Shown one piece after another: positions 7,501 through 17,114 of a stretch of 64,000 bases of DNA; positions within the stretch are counted from its first letter, which is position 1, and each line of letters starts with the position of its first letter. Under the pieces are notes generated by a model. It saw only the letters and a program-made list of their open reading frames with translations, ran no database searches and was not told the origin of the DNA. This DNA is from a candidate division KSB1 bacterium (GTDB taxonomy: Bacteria > Zhuqueibacterota > Zhuqueibacteria > Zhuqueibacterales > Zhuqueibacteraceae), in assembly GCA_034506175.1 (NCBI GenBank), contig JAPDQB010000011.1, positions 1 to 64,000 on the forward strand. Reading direction: 5' to 3'. The translations under genes were made by a program, and so were the position numbers.

Positions 7501-8451
7501 TTAGACCGACCAATGCAATCCGCCAAACGTTCCGGTTTTGTCGCCTTGAATCATGTTGATGTACGTTTCATTCATTGGTCCGCGCGCTTTCCAGCGTTGG
7601 AAGACTTGCTCCCAGGTGATTGGCTCGTCGAAGAGCCAGCGTTTTGCCTGAGGATCGTACTGCACGGGAAACTCATAATCAATCACATATTCTTTTTTGT
7701 CCTCATCATAATGCGCCGGCACATTGAGGCCGCAGCTTTCGCAGAGTGGCACCGTTGAGCTCATCCAGACCTGGCGGAGCTGATCGTTGGTCAAACCTTT
7801 CAATTTATAGTCGAGCTGGTCTTGGTGTTTCTTTAAATGATCCGGCAGGCCAAACCATTCCAGCGTCATCGGGAACATCCAATCGACCGCGCGCTGCAAA
7901 GCCTCTTTTGCTGCGCCGCCGGCTTTGGCGAGACGTTTCATCCAGCTTTCGCCATGGCGCAAATGCAGAACTTCTTCGCGATCGACTTTGGTGAGCGCGC
8001 GCTGCCACGGGCCATACGAGCAATTTTTGTGAACGTCGGCGAGCAGCGTAATGCCGGCGCGATCAAAAAATCCATTGGCGACGACCATCTCGGCCCAATT
8101 TTCCAGCGGCTGATCGAAGCCATAGGGATGCTTGAACTCGTGCGGCAGCCGGCCGTACATCAACCATTGCTTCGACACGCCGAGATCTTCGAGCAGGCGA
8201 TAGGCAATGTTGGCGTGGCCCAGCTCATCTTGAATAATCGCATAGACCGCCAGGCGGCTGTTGATCGTCGGCGCATCTTTGGAAGCAAAATAATACGCCG
8301 GCGCGCTCACCAGCTCGGTGTCGCCTTGCACGGTGAGAATGACTTCCAAAGCTTTTTTGTACCCCGGCGTCATGTCGTCTTCGGTTTCGACGATGAAGCC
8401 GTTGGCAATTTTTTGTCGAAGCTCGGCATCTTTGTCTTGGGGCAGCATCAA
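7501..8451 (-). CDS. paaA: Phenylacetyl-CoA 1,2-epoxidase catalytic subunit PaaA
   Basis: The 316-aa protein shows the PaaA signature: GDTELVSAPAYYFASKDAP (about residues 43-61), the metal-site motif IIQDELGHANIAYRLLED (E76 and H79) and the second helix VDREEVLHLRHGESWMKR (about 155-172). Its C-terminal tail, FPVQYDPQAKRWLFDEPITW, is found in PaaA but not PaaC. The enzyme epoxidises phenylacetyl-CoA with O2 and reductant in the cytoplasm. It heads the paa block on the minus strand, just behind a membrane protein gene with a strong promoter. The residues seen are consistent with an active diiron site. Confidence 0.9.
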   Translation of the reverse strand: MMLPQDKDAELRQKIANGFIVETEDDMTPGYKKALEVILTVQGDTELVSAPAYYFASKDAPTINSRLAVYAIIQDELGHANIAYRLLEDLGVSKQWLMYGRLPHEFKHPYGFDQPLENWAEMVVANGFFDRAGITLLADVHKNCSYGPWQRALTKVDREEVLHLRHGESWMKRLAKAGGAAKEALQRAVDWMFPMTLEWFGLPDHLKKHQDQLDYKLKGLTNDQLRQVWMSSTVPLCESCGLNVPAHYDEDKKEYVIDYEFPVQYDPQAKRWLFDEPITWEQVFQRWKARGPMNETYINMIQGDKTGTFGGLHWSV

Positions 8452-8480
8452 ATCCTCCGATATCGATTTTGGTAGAAAGC

Positions 8481-8933
8481 TTAAAATATAAAAGCATCGC
8501 CGCGAAAAACGGCAAAATAGACCGTCACTACCATGAGGGCGACAACGATTTTGTTGATGAGCAAGTGGCGAGATTTAATTTTCTCCAGCGCCACCGTATC
8601 ACCGGCTTCGCGGCGGTTGACCATTTTTTTCAATCCGCCCAGCTCAAAATGGGCAAGCACCACCCAAATTAACGCTACCAACATTTTGATGTGAAGCCAA
8701 GGTTCTTTGAACGCTTCCAATTTAATCGCCAGGCCCAACCCAAGCAGAAAAGTCGCCAGGACGCCAGGAAAAGCCAGGGCGCGGAAAACTGCGAGCGCTG
8801 TTTTTTCATGGGTAACCGCTTCGCCCGTGCCGGCTTGGCGAGACTTGGAAATGATGATGAATTGTGCCGCCGTGCCGCCTACTGCCAGCGTGACCGCAAA
8901 AAGATGAAGTAGCTTTAACCAGAGCACCAGCAT
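8481..8933 (-). CDS. CopD/DUF2269-like small integral membrane protein
   Basis: The 150-aa protein has four predicted membrane helices (about residues 2-28, 49-72, 80-100 and 123-145) and histidines near the first and third helices (LKLLHLFAV and LAHFEL), resembling the HemJ/CopD/DUF2269 group of haem- or copper-handling membrane proteins. I place the start at the ATG at 8933 because AGGAG lies 5 nt upstream; a GTG at 8939 is the alternative. It is the first gene after the promoter at 8979-9007 and 30 bp ahead of paaA, so it is probably the leading cistron of the paa operon. Its role there is unknown. Confidence 0.7.
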   Translation of the reverse strand: MLVLWLKLLHLFAVTLAVGGTAAQFIIISKSRQAGTGEAVTHEKTALAVFRALAFPGVLATFLLGLGLAIKLEAFKEPWLHIKMLVALIWVVLAHFELGGLKKMVNRREAGDTVALEKIKSRHLLINKIVVALMVVTVYFAVFRGDAFIF

Positions 8934-8978
8934 GAACACTCCTGCGGAAAAGGTTGATTTGTGCCGAACAATTTATCA

Positions 8979-9007
8979 AAGATAGAAAGAAGAAGGGGAA
9001 ATGTCAA
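8979..9007 (-). promoter_or_regulatory. Sigma70-type promoter of the paa operon
   Basis: On the minus strand TTGACA (9002-9007) is followed by a 17-nt spacer and TATCTT (8979-8984). Transcription would start near 8972, about 40 nt before the ATG at 8933. This is close to the housekeeping consensus and is the best promoter in the left half of the window. Confidence 0.7.
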
Positions 9008-9055
9008 GGGGTGAAAAATTTTTCTTGATTAGCCACAGATAAAGTAACATTTAAC

Positions 9056-9379
9056 ATGCCGGTTGATTTCGATATGACCCCGTATGTTCGCGGCTGGAAA
9101 AAGCGCATGGCCGAAGTCGAAGCGCAACTGGCCGCGCGGAAGCGAGAGGCGATCGCGGATGCCCAAAAAATAGCGCGCCTTTTGCCGGAGGCGTATCTTG
9201 ATTTCCGCCATAAGTTTCGCCCTATCTACGGCTTTGATTTGGATTTCAAGAAATGGGGTGCTCTCGATCAAATTTATCCGGAAACGCACAGACAGTTCGT
9301 CAGCGACATCAATAAATTTATAAAATTTCTCAATGGCCTTGTCAAGGAGTTCGAACAAAGTAGTTCAGATTCAAGGTAA
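9056..9379 (+). pseudogene. Chimeric remnant: minimal-nucleotidyltransferase N-terminus joined to a HepT-like C-terminus
   Basis: The 107-aa frame starts with MTPYVRGWKKRMAEVEAQL and continues ADAQKIARLL, like the leader helices of MntA-type minimal nucleotidyltransferases. Instead of the expected GSxxRG catalytic strand it switches to DFRHKFRPIYGFDLDFKKW and INKFIKFLNGL, which resemble the last helices of HEPN/HepT-like partner toxins. I infer a deletion that fused the start of the antitoxin gene to the end of the toxin gene. In the HEPN motif (R-x4-6-H) the last histidine appears to be replaced. There is no good ribosome-binding site. The frame is open, so a small protein could still be made. 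The reading rests on remembered family patterns and is moderate. Confidence 0.5.
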
Positions 9380-11434
9380 CAACACCATCTTCTTAACCAC
9401 CGTCCATTTAGCAAGGTCGTTTACAACCTGCAAACGATAAAAATAAATCCCGCTAGCAACCCGATTTCCATCAAGTTGACGCGCATTCCATTTTATCAGA
9501 TGTTCTCCCGCTGCGCGCTTTTCGTCGACGAGCAAGCTCACCCGTTCGCCGAGAAGATTAAAGATTTCCAAACGAATTTTTGACGCCGCCGGCAGAGAAA
9601 ATTGAATTTCAGTTTCTCCGGTTAAAGCAAAAGGATTGGGGCGATTTTGTCGCAACAGAAACTGCGCCGGCGCGCTGTTCTCTTGTTCAGCCAAATTCGT
9701 TGCTGGTGAAATATCCGCGATACGGCGCGGCAAGAGCTGATAACCGTCGGTGTACGGCAGGGACGTATCGAATTGATTGACGATGCCGGCGACATCGAAT
9801 TTGCCACTCGGCGCCGCTTGGCCGTCAATATCCGTGTCGCTGTCTATGCGCATGATGCACGGCCCGCTGCCGTCGTCAATGGTTAAATTGCCGCTCGAGC
9901 CGGCAGGCGGAAAGTTTCCCGATATGATTCGCGCGCCGCTGATTTTAACGAGGCGGCCCTCGAAATTTTCGCCGTTGGCGGCAAGCTGATTCGTCGTGAT
10001 GGCTTGCGGCGTGACCGGCGGTTTGACGCCGAGACGGCGCACGAGGTACGGAATAATTTCCAAGTTGCCATTAAACTGCGAAACGCCGCCCAAGACTTCC
10101 ACTTCAAACGCGAGATTGGGGCCGATTTCATTGGGCACGTTTCGGATAAAATCGCCGCCAAAAACCGCGACGCCGCCGGTGGAGTCTTGCAAATAACCCG
10201 GGCCGGAGCTGGCGCCAAAATGCGCCACGGCGGTCGCCACGCCGCGCAGTTTCACATTCGCCCAGCCAAAACTTTGCGGCACGCCGTCGCTGAAATTTTG
10301 CCGCAAGCTGCGAATCGTCATCGGCTCCGCCTCAGCCGGGCTTGGCCCCGGACTATTCACCCAAATCGGGCTGGTCCACAGCAGATCGCCGTCTTCCTGC
10401 ACGAGCTTGGCAAAATAATAACGCGAGCCGGTTGCATTGCTGTCGACAACCGTCCAATCAAAATTTGCCGCATTTAAATTTTTCCATGCCAGCAGAAAAC
10501 CGTTTCGGTAAAGCTGGGCTTGCCGAAAACGGCTGTTGGTCGCGGGCGAGGTGTGCGCCGAGAGATGCAAGGTGACACGATGATCAGTGTCATTAAAAGT
10601 TTCGCCCATCCAATGTCCATCGGCCGTGAAGGTGTCAAGATAAATGCGATCGTTAATCGGATTCGTTTCAAACGCATAAGTTCGATGCGCTCGAATCGCC
10701 GCAAGGATTTTGGGCCTGGTTAAAGAGTCGGCCAACACGCCGGTGAGATAAATATCGCCGTCGGTGGCGCGCAAATCACCGTAATTCCCGCCGTGATTAT
10801 CCTGATCGCCGAGCGCGCCGACGTGCCAGCCTTTTTGCAGCGCCAGCAAATAGTAACGTTCAAAATTCGTCGAGCGTTTGCCGTTGATGACTTCTATGCT
10901 GGTCATGAATGGATCTGCCAGGGGCTCGTAATTAAAATTGAGAAAATTGGAATTGTTGTTTTCCGTCGAAGGGTGATTGAATTGCGCCGAGACGCGGTTG
11001 TTCATGATGAATTGATAGGCCATGTTGAGATCGTAACGGATGGCGTCGTTATCCAAACCGTTGCCGGCGATGGTTGGCGCTTCGAAGATATTCATGTGGC
11101 CGTAGCCCGTGCTGCCGAGACTGCCGAGCTCCTGCCCGGCGATGGCGACGAACTGGCTGTCGAGCTTGTCGTAAGCCGCCGCGGCGGCGCGAATTTTTTC
11201 GTAATTCACTTGCGGCAGGCCGTTGGTGTGATCGCTGATCGCGAGAAAATCAATCTTGGCGACGTTCTTCGCATAGGCGTAGGCCTGCGCCGGCATCTTG
11301 GCCGTCGATTGCGCATCATGTGACAGCGCCGAGTGCGAGTGCATATCGCCGAAATAAACGCGATAAGTTTGCGCCACGGCAGGCGACAGCGTGAAAATCA
11401 AAATAAAAAGACTTGCAGTAGTTTTAAATTGCAT
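9371..11434 (-). CDS. Secreted PHP-domain (DUF3604/CehA-like) metallohydrolase with OB-fold and type 9 sorting domain
   Basis: From the ATG at 11434 the 687-aa protein has a signal peptide (residues 1-22, ending AVAQ) and a PHP phosphoesterase domain with FGDMHSHSALSHD (metal ligands about D30, H32, H34), FLAISDHTNG, AGQELGS, FNHPSTENN and LGDQDNHGG, all expected metal-binding segments. A linker rich in DUF5689/YhcR-like OB-fold strands (LTIDDGSGPCIMRI) precedes the C-terminal sorting domain from about residue 605 (QNRPNPFALTGET to FYRLQVVND). Family members hydrolyse phosphoesters, probably extracellularly here. Its end overlaps the small plus-strand remnant by 9 bp tail to tail. A longer frame upstream lacks a signal peptide at its start and overlaps the next gene, so I reject it. 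Confidence 0.85.
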   Translation of the reverse strand: MQFKTTASLFILIFTLSPAVAQTYRVYFGDMHSHSALSHDAQSTAKMPAQAYAYAKNVAKIDFLAISDHTNGLPQVNYEKIRAAAAAYDKLDSQFVAIAGQELGSLGSTGYGHMNIFEAPTIAGNGLDNDAIRYDLNMAYQFIMNNRVSAQFNHPSTENNNSNFLNFNYEPLADPFMTSIEVINGKRSTNFERYYLLALQKGWHVGALGDQDNHGGNYGDLRATDGDIYLTGVLADSLTRPKILAAIRAHRTYAFETNPINDRIYLDTFTADGHWMGETFNDTDHRVTLHLSAHTSPATNSRFRQAQLYRNGFLLAWKNLNAANFDWTVVDSNATGSRYYFAKLVQEDGDLLWTSPIWVNSPGPSPAEAEPMTIRSLRQNFSDGVPQSFGWANVKLRGVATAVAHFGASSGPGYLQDSTGGVAVFGGDFIRNVPNEIGPNLAFEVEVLGGVSQFNGNLEIIPYLVRRLGVKPPVTPQAITTNQLAANGENFEGRLVKISGARIISGNFPPAGSSGNLTIDDGSGPCIMRIDSDTDIDGQAAPSGKFDVAGIVNQFDTSLPYTDGYQLLPRRIADISPATNLAEQENSAPAQFLLRQNRPNPFALTGETEIQFSLPAASKIRLEIFNLLGERVSLLVDEKRAAGEHLIKWNARQLDGNRVASGIYFYRLQVVNDLAKWTVVKKMVLLP

Positions 11435-11478
11435 GAGAATTTCATCCAAATAATCCGCGCCATCAGCGAAATCCGTTG

Positions 11479-12504
11479 TTATAAATCCGTGTTCAGCTTG
11501 AACCGCACAATCCGATTGTTTCCCGTGTCCGCAATGTACAAAACTTTGTTGAACCACGCCGCGCCGTTCGGCTGATTGAATTGCCGCTCGCCGGCGCCGC
11601 GGCCGCCGAAGCTTTGGCTGCGAAACTCCCCGCCGGCCGGATTGAATTTGTACAGGCTGTCGCTGCCGGCGTCGATGATGTAAATATTGCCGGCGTCATC
11701 CAGCGCGATATCTTCCGGCGCCGTAAATTTGCCGGGCGTATAAAAAGCCCTGCCTTGTTCGATCTTTGGCGTGAAGCCGTAAGCATCCGTGGTGATCCAT
11801 TGCGCGCGATGAAAACTGTTGCCGATCTGGGTAAAAATAAAATCAACCGAACCGCGCCGGACCGAAATGATGCCGCTCGGTTCCGTCACCGAAAAAAAGC
11901 CGGTGCCGCCGGGAACCAGTGGCAGAGGGCCGACCAGCTCGTCGCGCTCGTTGAATTGGACAATCGCATTGTCGGCCGTTTCCGGACCCGTGCGCGTGAC
12001 GTAGTACGAGCGCCCGAGATAAGCCGCAATCGCCGTGAAGCGCCAGCGCGGGCGATCGCGTTGTTCGAGCGTCAGTATCGTGTCGATGCGCGCACGGGCG
12101 ATGACGTGATTGGCCTCGACCAAATTTATCCGATACACCCGATTGGTGTTATTGACCACCAACAAATCGAGTTGGTTATCCTGCGTGATCGCAACCGGAT
12201 GCGGAATGCGGCCCGAGCTTCCCAAGACATTACCGACCGGATCGAGCATGACAATGCGGTCGTTGCCCGTATCCGCGACATAAACCAACGGCTCGGGGCC
12301 GACATGCACATCACGCGGGCCGCGAAACGTATAATTTTGCCCCGCGCCCCAAACCGGCGTTTGCTGCACGTACAGCGTGTCGGTAACGATGCCGCGATTT
12401 GTTGTGACGTTTTGCGGCGGCAAGGGGAATTTTTCTCCACAAGCCGAGAAAAAAAAGATAAAAAGCAAAATGCAAAAAGAAATTTTGTGAACAGCTAATT
12501 TCAT
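11479..12504 (-). CDS. NHL-repeat beta-propeller lipoprotein
   Basis: The 341-aa protein has a lipoprotein signal (hydrophobic run ending FFSAC, residues 17-22) and at least three NHL-type blades, seen as VYVADTGNDRIVMLDPVG near 76, IYIIDAGSDSLYKFNPAG near 277 and LYIADTGNNRIVRFKLN near 320. NHL propellers bind proteins or ligands; here it is exposed to the periplasm or surface. It lies between a PorV-like protein gene and the PHP hydrolase gene on one strand with short gaps, so a shared transcript is likely. No catalytic residues are recognised. Confidence 0.8.
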   Translation of the reverse strand: MKLAVHKISFCILLFIFFFSACGEKFPLPPQNVTTNRGIVTDTLYVQQTPVWGAGQNYTFRGPRDVHVGPEPLVYVADTGNDRIVMLDPVGNVLGSSGRIPHPVAITQDNQLDLLVVNNTNRVYRINLVEANHVIARARIDTILTLEQRDRPRWRFTAIAAYLGRSYYVTRTGPETADNAIVQFNERDELVGPLPLVPGGTGFFSVTEPSGIISVRRGSVDFIFTQIGNSFHRAQWITTDAYGFTPKIEQGRAFYTPGKFTAPEDIALDDAGNIYIIDAGSDSLYKFNPAGGEFRSQSFGGRGAGERQFNQPNGAAWFNKVLYIADTGNNRIVRFKLNTDL

Positions 12505-12587
12505 TGCAACGTTTAAATTTTATCCGCTGAATCTGCTCAATGCGCATACGAAGTTTTTTAAGCGGATTCAGCCGATTAAACGGATGG

Positions 12588-13613
12588 TTAAAAACTCAAC
12601 ACAAACGAAAACCGATTCGCATTTCCCAGCCGCCCAAAATCCGTGTACGCGTAATCGAGATTGGCGTGCGCGATGGACAGCGGCAGCGACAACCCCGCGC
12701 CGAAGGTGAAGGATTCTTCGTCGACATTCAGTTTGTACCCGGAGCGCAAAGCGACTCTTTTGCGCCACCAATATTCGCCGCCAACATGAACATTCTCGGC
12801 GTTGTCGTTGGGGTGATTCAATTCGACCGCGACGGTCAATTTGTTTTGTTGATTGTCCATCAACTCGGTGGCGAAGCCGAGTTTGAACAACGTCGGCGGC
12901 ACAAAGGATTGAAACTTGTTGACCGTCGTTCCGTCGCGCCGGGTGAACTGACCGCGGGGCTTGAGCTGCTGCCCGAAGTTGGTGATGGCCACCGCAAAGC
13001 GCGTCGAGCGAAATCCGGTCCAATAATACATGCCGAGATCCACCATCACGCTGCGCATTTCGACTTCGGCCAGCGTCTCTTCAATGTATTTCACCGTCGT
13101 GCCAAAACTAAATTTGTCCGTCATCTTGCGCGCAAAGGAGAGACCGATGGCAATATCACGAAACGTGAAAAAGTTGCCCGTGCCGGTCGGCGCAAATTCC
13201 GTCGTCTCCTCCATGTCTTCCATGTGCAATGACGTGAAGCTCATGCCAATGGCGGTGGTTGGAGAAAGATGATGCACGTAGCCGACAAACTCGTGTTTGA
13301 TGTCCACCGGCCAATCGACATGCGAGAGAATGAGCTGGTTGCCCTCGAATTGCGCCATGCCCGCCGGATTCCAATATAGCGCGCTCGCATCATTCGCCAC
13401 CGCGATAAATGTTTCGCCCATCCCGACCGCGCGGCCACCGACACCGATTTTCAGAAATTGCGCGGCCGCCGTTCCCGCGCGCTGGCTGCCGAGTTCAGGA
13501 AGGAGTTGCGCGTAGAGAGTTGTGCTTTTAAGCAATAAAAAGGCCACAACCGTGAGCTCGAGCAATTTTGTGGGCGTAGAAAAAGAAAAGAATTTTTTAA
13601 AATTGAATCGCAT
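12588..13613 (-). CDS. PorV/PorQ-family outer-membrane beta-barrel protein
   Basis: The 341-aa protein has a signal peptide ending in LYAQ (about residue 36) and the family hallmark GTAAAQFLKIGVGGRAVGMG followed by ANDASALYWNPAGMA (about 46-85), then alternating barrel strands ending in a C-terminal phenylalanine (SFVLSF). PorV helps type 9 secretion shuttle cargo with C-terminal sorting domains to the surface. Five proteins with such domains are encoded in this window, so a functional match is plausible. The start at 13613 fits the signal peptide better than the codon 11 positions upstream. Confidence 0.8.
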   Translation of the reverse strand: MRFNFKKFFSFSTPTKLLELTVVAFLLLKSTTLYAQLLPELGSQRAGTAAAQFLKIGVGGRAVGMGETFIAVANDASALYWNPAGMAQFEGNQLILSHVDWPVDIKHEFVGYVHHLSPTTAIGMSFTSLHMEDMEETTEFAPTGTGNFFTFRDIAIGLSFARKMTDKFSFGTTVKYIEETLAEVEMRSVMVDLGMYYWTGFRSTRFAVAITNFGQQLKPRGQFTRRDGTTVNKFQSFVPPTLFKLGFATELMDNQQNKLTVAVELNHPNDNAENVHVGGEYWWRKRVALRSGYKLNVDEESFTFGAGLSLPLSIAHANLDYAYTDFGRLGNANRFSFVLSF

Positions 13614-13700
13614 CGTTGCTTTAGCCACTAATATTTTCAGAAACAACCTCTCGTGTACATTCTAACATCCTGCGCCTGTAGGCGGCTACTACGAACCAGA

Positions 13701-16562
13701 TCAAAACCTCACCCTCACTCCCACCAACACATTCCGCGGCGTCAAATACCGCGCGGGATTGAACGGAAACGGCGAAGCCGGCGGTTGAACATCAGGATAG
13801 AGCGGATCGTTCCAGCCGGTTGGCGTCGGGTCGCCAAATTCATAGGCGCGGCCGGTAATCGGGTTGATGATATTCGAGTTTTTTCGATTGAGCAAATTGA
13901 TCGCTTCGATGAACAACGTCAACGTTGTGCCGCGGAATTTAAAATACTTTTCAAAATTGGCGTTGACCCATTCCCAGCGCTCGGCAGTTTTGCCGTACGG
14001 ATCATCGGGTTGTTCGTTGCGGTCAAGATCGTCGGTGTAAATCGGCTTGCCGGTGTTGGTGAAACTGTCGGTGAAAAACTGCGGCGTGTAGCGCTTGCCG
14101 GCTTGCGAGAAATAGCGCAGATTCAAATTCCAATTGTTGGGCAGGCGCAGGCCGAACAATTTCAAATTCCGTTGCGGAGAAACATAAAAATTCAAATTCA
14201 TGCTTACTTGCCACGGGCGATCCCACAAGAGAAAATCTTCGGTAATCGCACGTTCGGGGAGAACCCCACGCGCCACGAGATAGGCGTCGTCCGGCGAGGA
14301 GCTTTTGCCGGTGGCAATCGAATAACTCGCGGTCGCCGAGCCGGTAAGAAAATCGCCGGCGCGTTTTTTATATTCAATTTCGAGGCCGCGGCTGCGCGAG
14401 TAATCGAGATTCAAATACGTCGTGAACGACTCGCGAATGAAACGGCCGGTGCCGCTCACATTCACGGTGGTGACGTAATCGAAAATATCGCGATAATACG
14501 CCGAGACTGAGAGCGCGTCGTTCTCGCTGAATTTGTGCTTTAAACCGATCTCATAGGCGACGGTGGTTTCGGGATTGAGATTCGGATTGCCGATGCGCTG
14601 AAACGCCGAGCGCGAGTTGTTGGCGCCGAGCTTGGCATAAACAAATTGCGGCCGCGGCAACTTTGAAAAATGGCCATACGAGAAAAACAAAATTTGATTG
14701 TCGGTGACCGGAAACGACACGCCGAGGCGCGGACTGATCCGGCCTTTCCAGCGCCGGCCAAACAGGCTGTACGTTTCATTACGAAATTTCTCCCGCGCCG
14801 CTTCGTTGATGGTTGCGACGCTCAAATTCTCGACCGCATCTTCGACATATTTGCCGGGAAACCAATAATCGAAGCGCACACCGAGATTGACGATCATGCC
14901 TTCGTAGGTGATTTTATCCTGCACATACATTGCGCCAAAATTCGGAAAGACGCGATAGATGTCATTGTTCAAACCGAGAGGCCCCGACCACGGCGCGTAA
15001 ATGTCGATGAGCTGCATCTCACGATAGGTCATTTCGAGGCCGGCTTTGTAATTGTGGCGCTGGCTGTGATTGTAACTCACCTCGGCTTTGAGCGTGAAAT
15101 CTTCAACGTAGTGATCGTGCCACGTCGGGCCGTTGCCGGCGTCGAAGAAGCCATCAGGCGGCACGCTGATCGAACCGTCAGGATTTCTCACATAGGTGGT
15201 AATCGGCGGCCGCGGAAAATCAAAGGGCTCGAGATAATCCGGCCACCGCTTGCCGTTCGGCTCGGCGCGCAAGTTGGCAAAAAAGCGCGAGAGCTTCAGA
15301 TCGTAAAACGCGCGGCTGTTCAGCGTATGCGTCCAGGCCAGCGAGAAGCTGTTGTTGAGATGCGTGAAGGTGTTGAAATTGTCGAGATTGTTTTGAAACT
15401 CATACGGATAGCCGGGGCCGGGCGGGACATATTCGAGATTGGTTTGCAGCGATTGCGTGTTTTGATTGAGCGCCGCGGAGCCGTTGTACGAAAGCACGAG
15501 TTTGTGCGTCGGGTCGATGCGCCACGTGAGTTTGACAAGGCCGTTGTAATCATTCTCCTGTCGCGGCGCGAAGCGAGTGCCGTAAAACGTCGATGAATAA
15601 AGTTGCTGCGCGCGGCGTTTGGTGAAATCGTTGCTTATCAATGCGTAGACATTGATGAAAATTGAAAATTTCCCCGGCAAATTGACACCGAGCGCCGGTA
15701 AAACGTAATTCGTCATTGGCTCCGGACCGTTGAGACTGAACTCGGCAACATCGGTGTTAAAACTGAAGCGGCTTCGATCGCTGAACGTGCCGATGATGAA
15801 CGCGCCGGGATCGTGATTGCCGAAATGATCGCGCTTGTAGGACATCGTGCCGTGATATTTTTCGCCGCCTTCCTTGGTGGTGACATTCACGATGCCGCTC
15901 ATCGCCTGGCCGAACTCGGCGTTGAACCCGCCGGTGAGCACTTCGACTTCTTCGATGGCCTCCGTCGAAAGCTTGAGGCCGAAGCCGGTGCCGGAAAGCG
16001 GGTCTTGCACGGAAACACCATCGAGCAAAAACGCGTTTTCATACGCGCGGCCGCCGCGAATGTGAATCTCGTCATCGCTCTGAACGACGCCGACTTGATT
16101 GGCGACGATGTCAGTGATGTTTTCGACGACAGCCTTTTGGATTTCTGTGCTCGAAATGGCACGCCGCGTGGTGGTTTCATCAATGCTAAACAACGGCCGC
16201 TCGCCGATGACGACGATTTCCTGCCCCAGCGCCAACAGCGTTTCTTCCATTTGAATGTTGACTTCGGTGACGCCACCGGCGGTGACTTTCACACCGGTGC
16301 GCTGCACTTGCTTGTAGCCGATCAAGCTGATGTCGAGCTGATAATCGCCGGCATTGAGCTGCGGAATCTCGAACCTGCCGTCGAAATCCGTGGCCGCGCC
16401 GCGCGCCGTGCCTTTGACGATGACATTCACGCCGGGCAACGCCTCGCCGTTTTTCTTGTCGGTGATCTTGCCGTGAATGGCGCCTTTGCCAGATTGAGCG
16501 AAAAGCAGGGTTCCGCTAAACGAGCAAACAACAAGAATAAATACAGAAATTTTTTTGAGCAT
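13701..16562 (-). CDS. TonB-dependent receptor with carboxypeptidase-regulatory-like N-terminal domain
   Basis: The 953-aa protein starts MLKKISVFILVVCSFSGTL, has a signal peptide to about residue 23, a carboxypeptidase-regulatory-like domain (GAIHGKITDKKNGEALPGVN, about 26-45 onward), a plug with IHIRGGRAYENAFLLDGV (about 165-182) and FNAEFGQAMSGIVNVTTKEG, and a roughly 22-strand barrel ending GVRVRF. It should import a large ligand powered by TonB, ligand unknown. No SusD partner follows; a PorV-like protein does. I place the start at 16562, since upstream codons lack signal-peptide character. The gene lies 42 bp downstream of a DUF1801 gene. Confidence 0.9.
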   Translation of the reverse strand: MLKKISVFILVVCSFSGTLLFAQSGKGAIHGKITDKKNGEALPGVNVIVKGTARGAATDFDGRFEIPQLNAGDYQLDISLIGYKQVQRTGVKVTAGGVTEVNIQMEETLLALGQEIVVIGERPLFSIDETTTRRAISSTEIQKAVVENITDIVANQVGVVQSDDEIHIRGGRAYENAFLLDGVSVQDPLSGTGFGLKLSTEAIEEVEVLTGGFNAEFGQAMSGIVNVTTKEGGEKYHGTMSYKRDHFGNHDPGAFIIGTFSDRSRFSFNTDVAEFSLNGPEPMTNYVLPALGVNLPGKFSIFINVYALISNDFTKRRAQQLYSSTFYGTRFAPRQENDYNGLVKLTWRIDPTHKLVLSYNGSAALNQNTQSLQTNLEYVPPGPGYPYEFQNNLDNFNTFTHLNNSFSLAWTHTLNSRAFYDLKLSRFFANLRAEPNGKRWPDYLEPFDFPRPPITTYVRNPDGSISVPPDGFFDAGNGPTWHDHYVEDFTLKAEVSYNHSQRHNYKAGLEMTYREMQLIDIYAPWSGPLGLNNDIYRVFPNFGAMYVQDKITYEGMIVNLGVRFDYWFPGKYVEDAVENLSVATINEAAREKFRNETYSLFGRRWKGRISPRLGVSFPVTDNQILFFSYGHFSKLPRPQFVYAKLGANNSRSAFQRIGNPNLNPETTVAYEIGLKHKFSENDALSVSAYYRDIFDYVTTVNVSGTGRFIRESFTTYLNLDYSRSRGLEIEYKKRAGDFLTGSATASYSIATGKSSSPDDAYLVARGVLPERAITEDFLLWDRPWQVSMNLNFYVSPQRNLKLFGLRLPNNWNLNLRYFSQAGKRYTPQFFTDSFTNTGKPIYTDDLDRNEQPDDPYGKTAERWEWVNANFEKYFKFRGTTLTLFIEAINLLNRKNSNIINPITGRAYEFGDPTPTGWNDPLYPDVQPPASPFPFNPARYLTPRNVLVGVRVRF

Positions 16563-16604
16563 ATCCAACTCGCGATTTGTCACGTGAAGATCAACATGCT
16601 TGCA

Positions 16605-17027
16605 CTAATCTGCCGGATGAGCTTTGACCATGTATTTGAACGATGCTTGAATGAGTTTCTTCAGCGACGGCAGATCGATGTCTGCGAGGCGTTTGATGTA
16701 CAAACAGGCTTTGCCGGTTTTGTATTTGCCCAGTTTCTTCATGAGTTCATCGCGCTGCGGGAATCCCGCCATGATGTAAAGTGTCAAATTTTGTTTGCGG
16801 GGAGAAAAGCCAATCAAACAAGAATTGCCCTCGTGCCCGCTTTCGTACTTGTCATGATAGTGGCCGAATCCAACGATGCTGCTTCCCCACATTTTCGGCT
16901 CCATTTTGGTGACCTCTTTCATCAGTTCTAAAATAGTGAAACAATCCTGGCGGACCTTTTTATCGTTAATGCGGTTCAAAAATTTTTCGACGCTGGCATC
17001 ATTTACTTTGGTTTTGAGTTCCGCCAT
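16605..17027 (-). CDS. DUF1801 (YdhG-like) domain protein
   Basis: The 140-aa protein matches the DUF1801 family: VRQDCFTILELMKEVTKMEP (about 25-44), KMWGSSIVGFGHYHDKYESG (about 45-64), FSPRKQNLTLYIMAGF and KTGKACLYIKRLADIDLPSL. The fold is that of YjbR/CyaY-like small alpha/beta proteins and the function is unknown. The start is supported by AAAGGAGACAAA immediately upstream. It sits between two envelope-protein genes without an obvious functional link. Confidence 0.85.
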   Translation of the reverse strand: MAELKTKVNDASVEKFLNRINDKKVRQDCFTILELMKEVTKMEPKMWGSSIVGFGHYHDKYESGHEGNSCLIGFSPRKQNLTLYIMAGFPQRDELMKKLGKYKTGKACLYIKRLADIDLPSLKKLIQASFKYMVKAHPAD

Positions 17028-17114
17028 TTTGTCTCCTTTAAGATTTCTTGTCGATGGTTTTGCTGCGATTCACGCCTTTGTTGGATTGATCGGATCGCCA
17101 TATTACTGCAAAAA

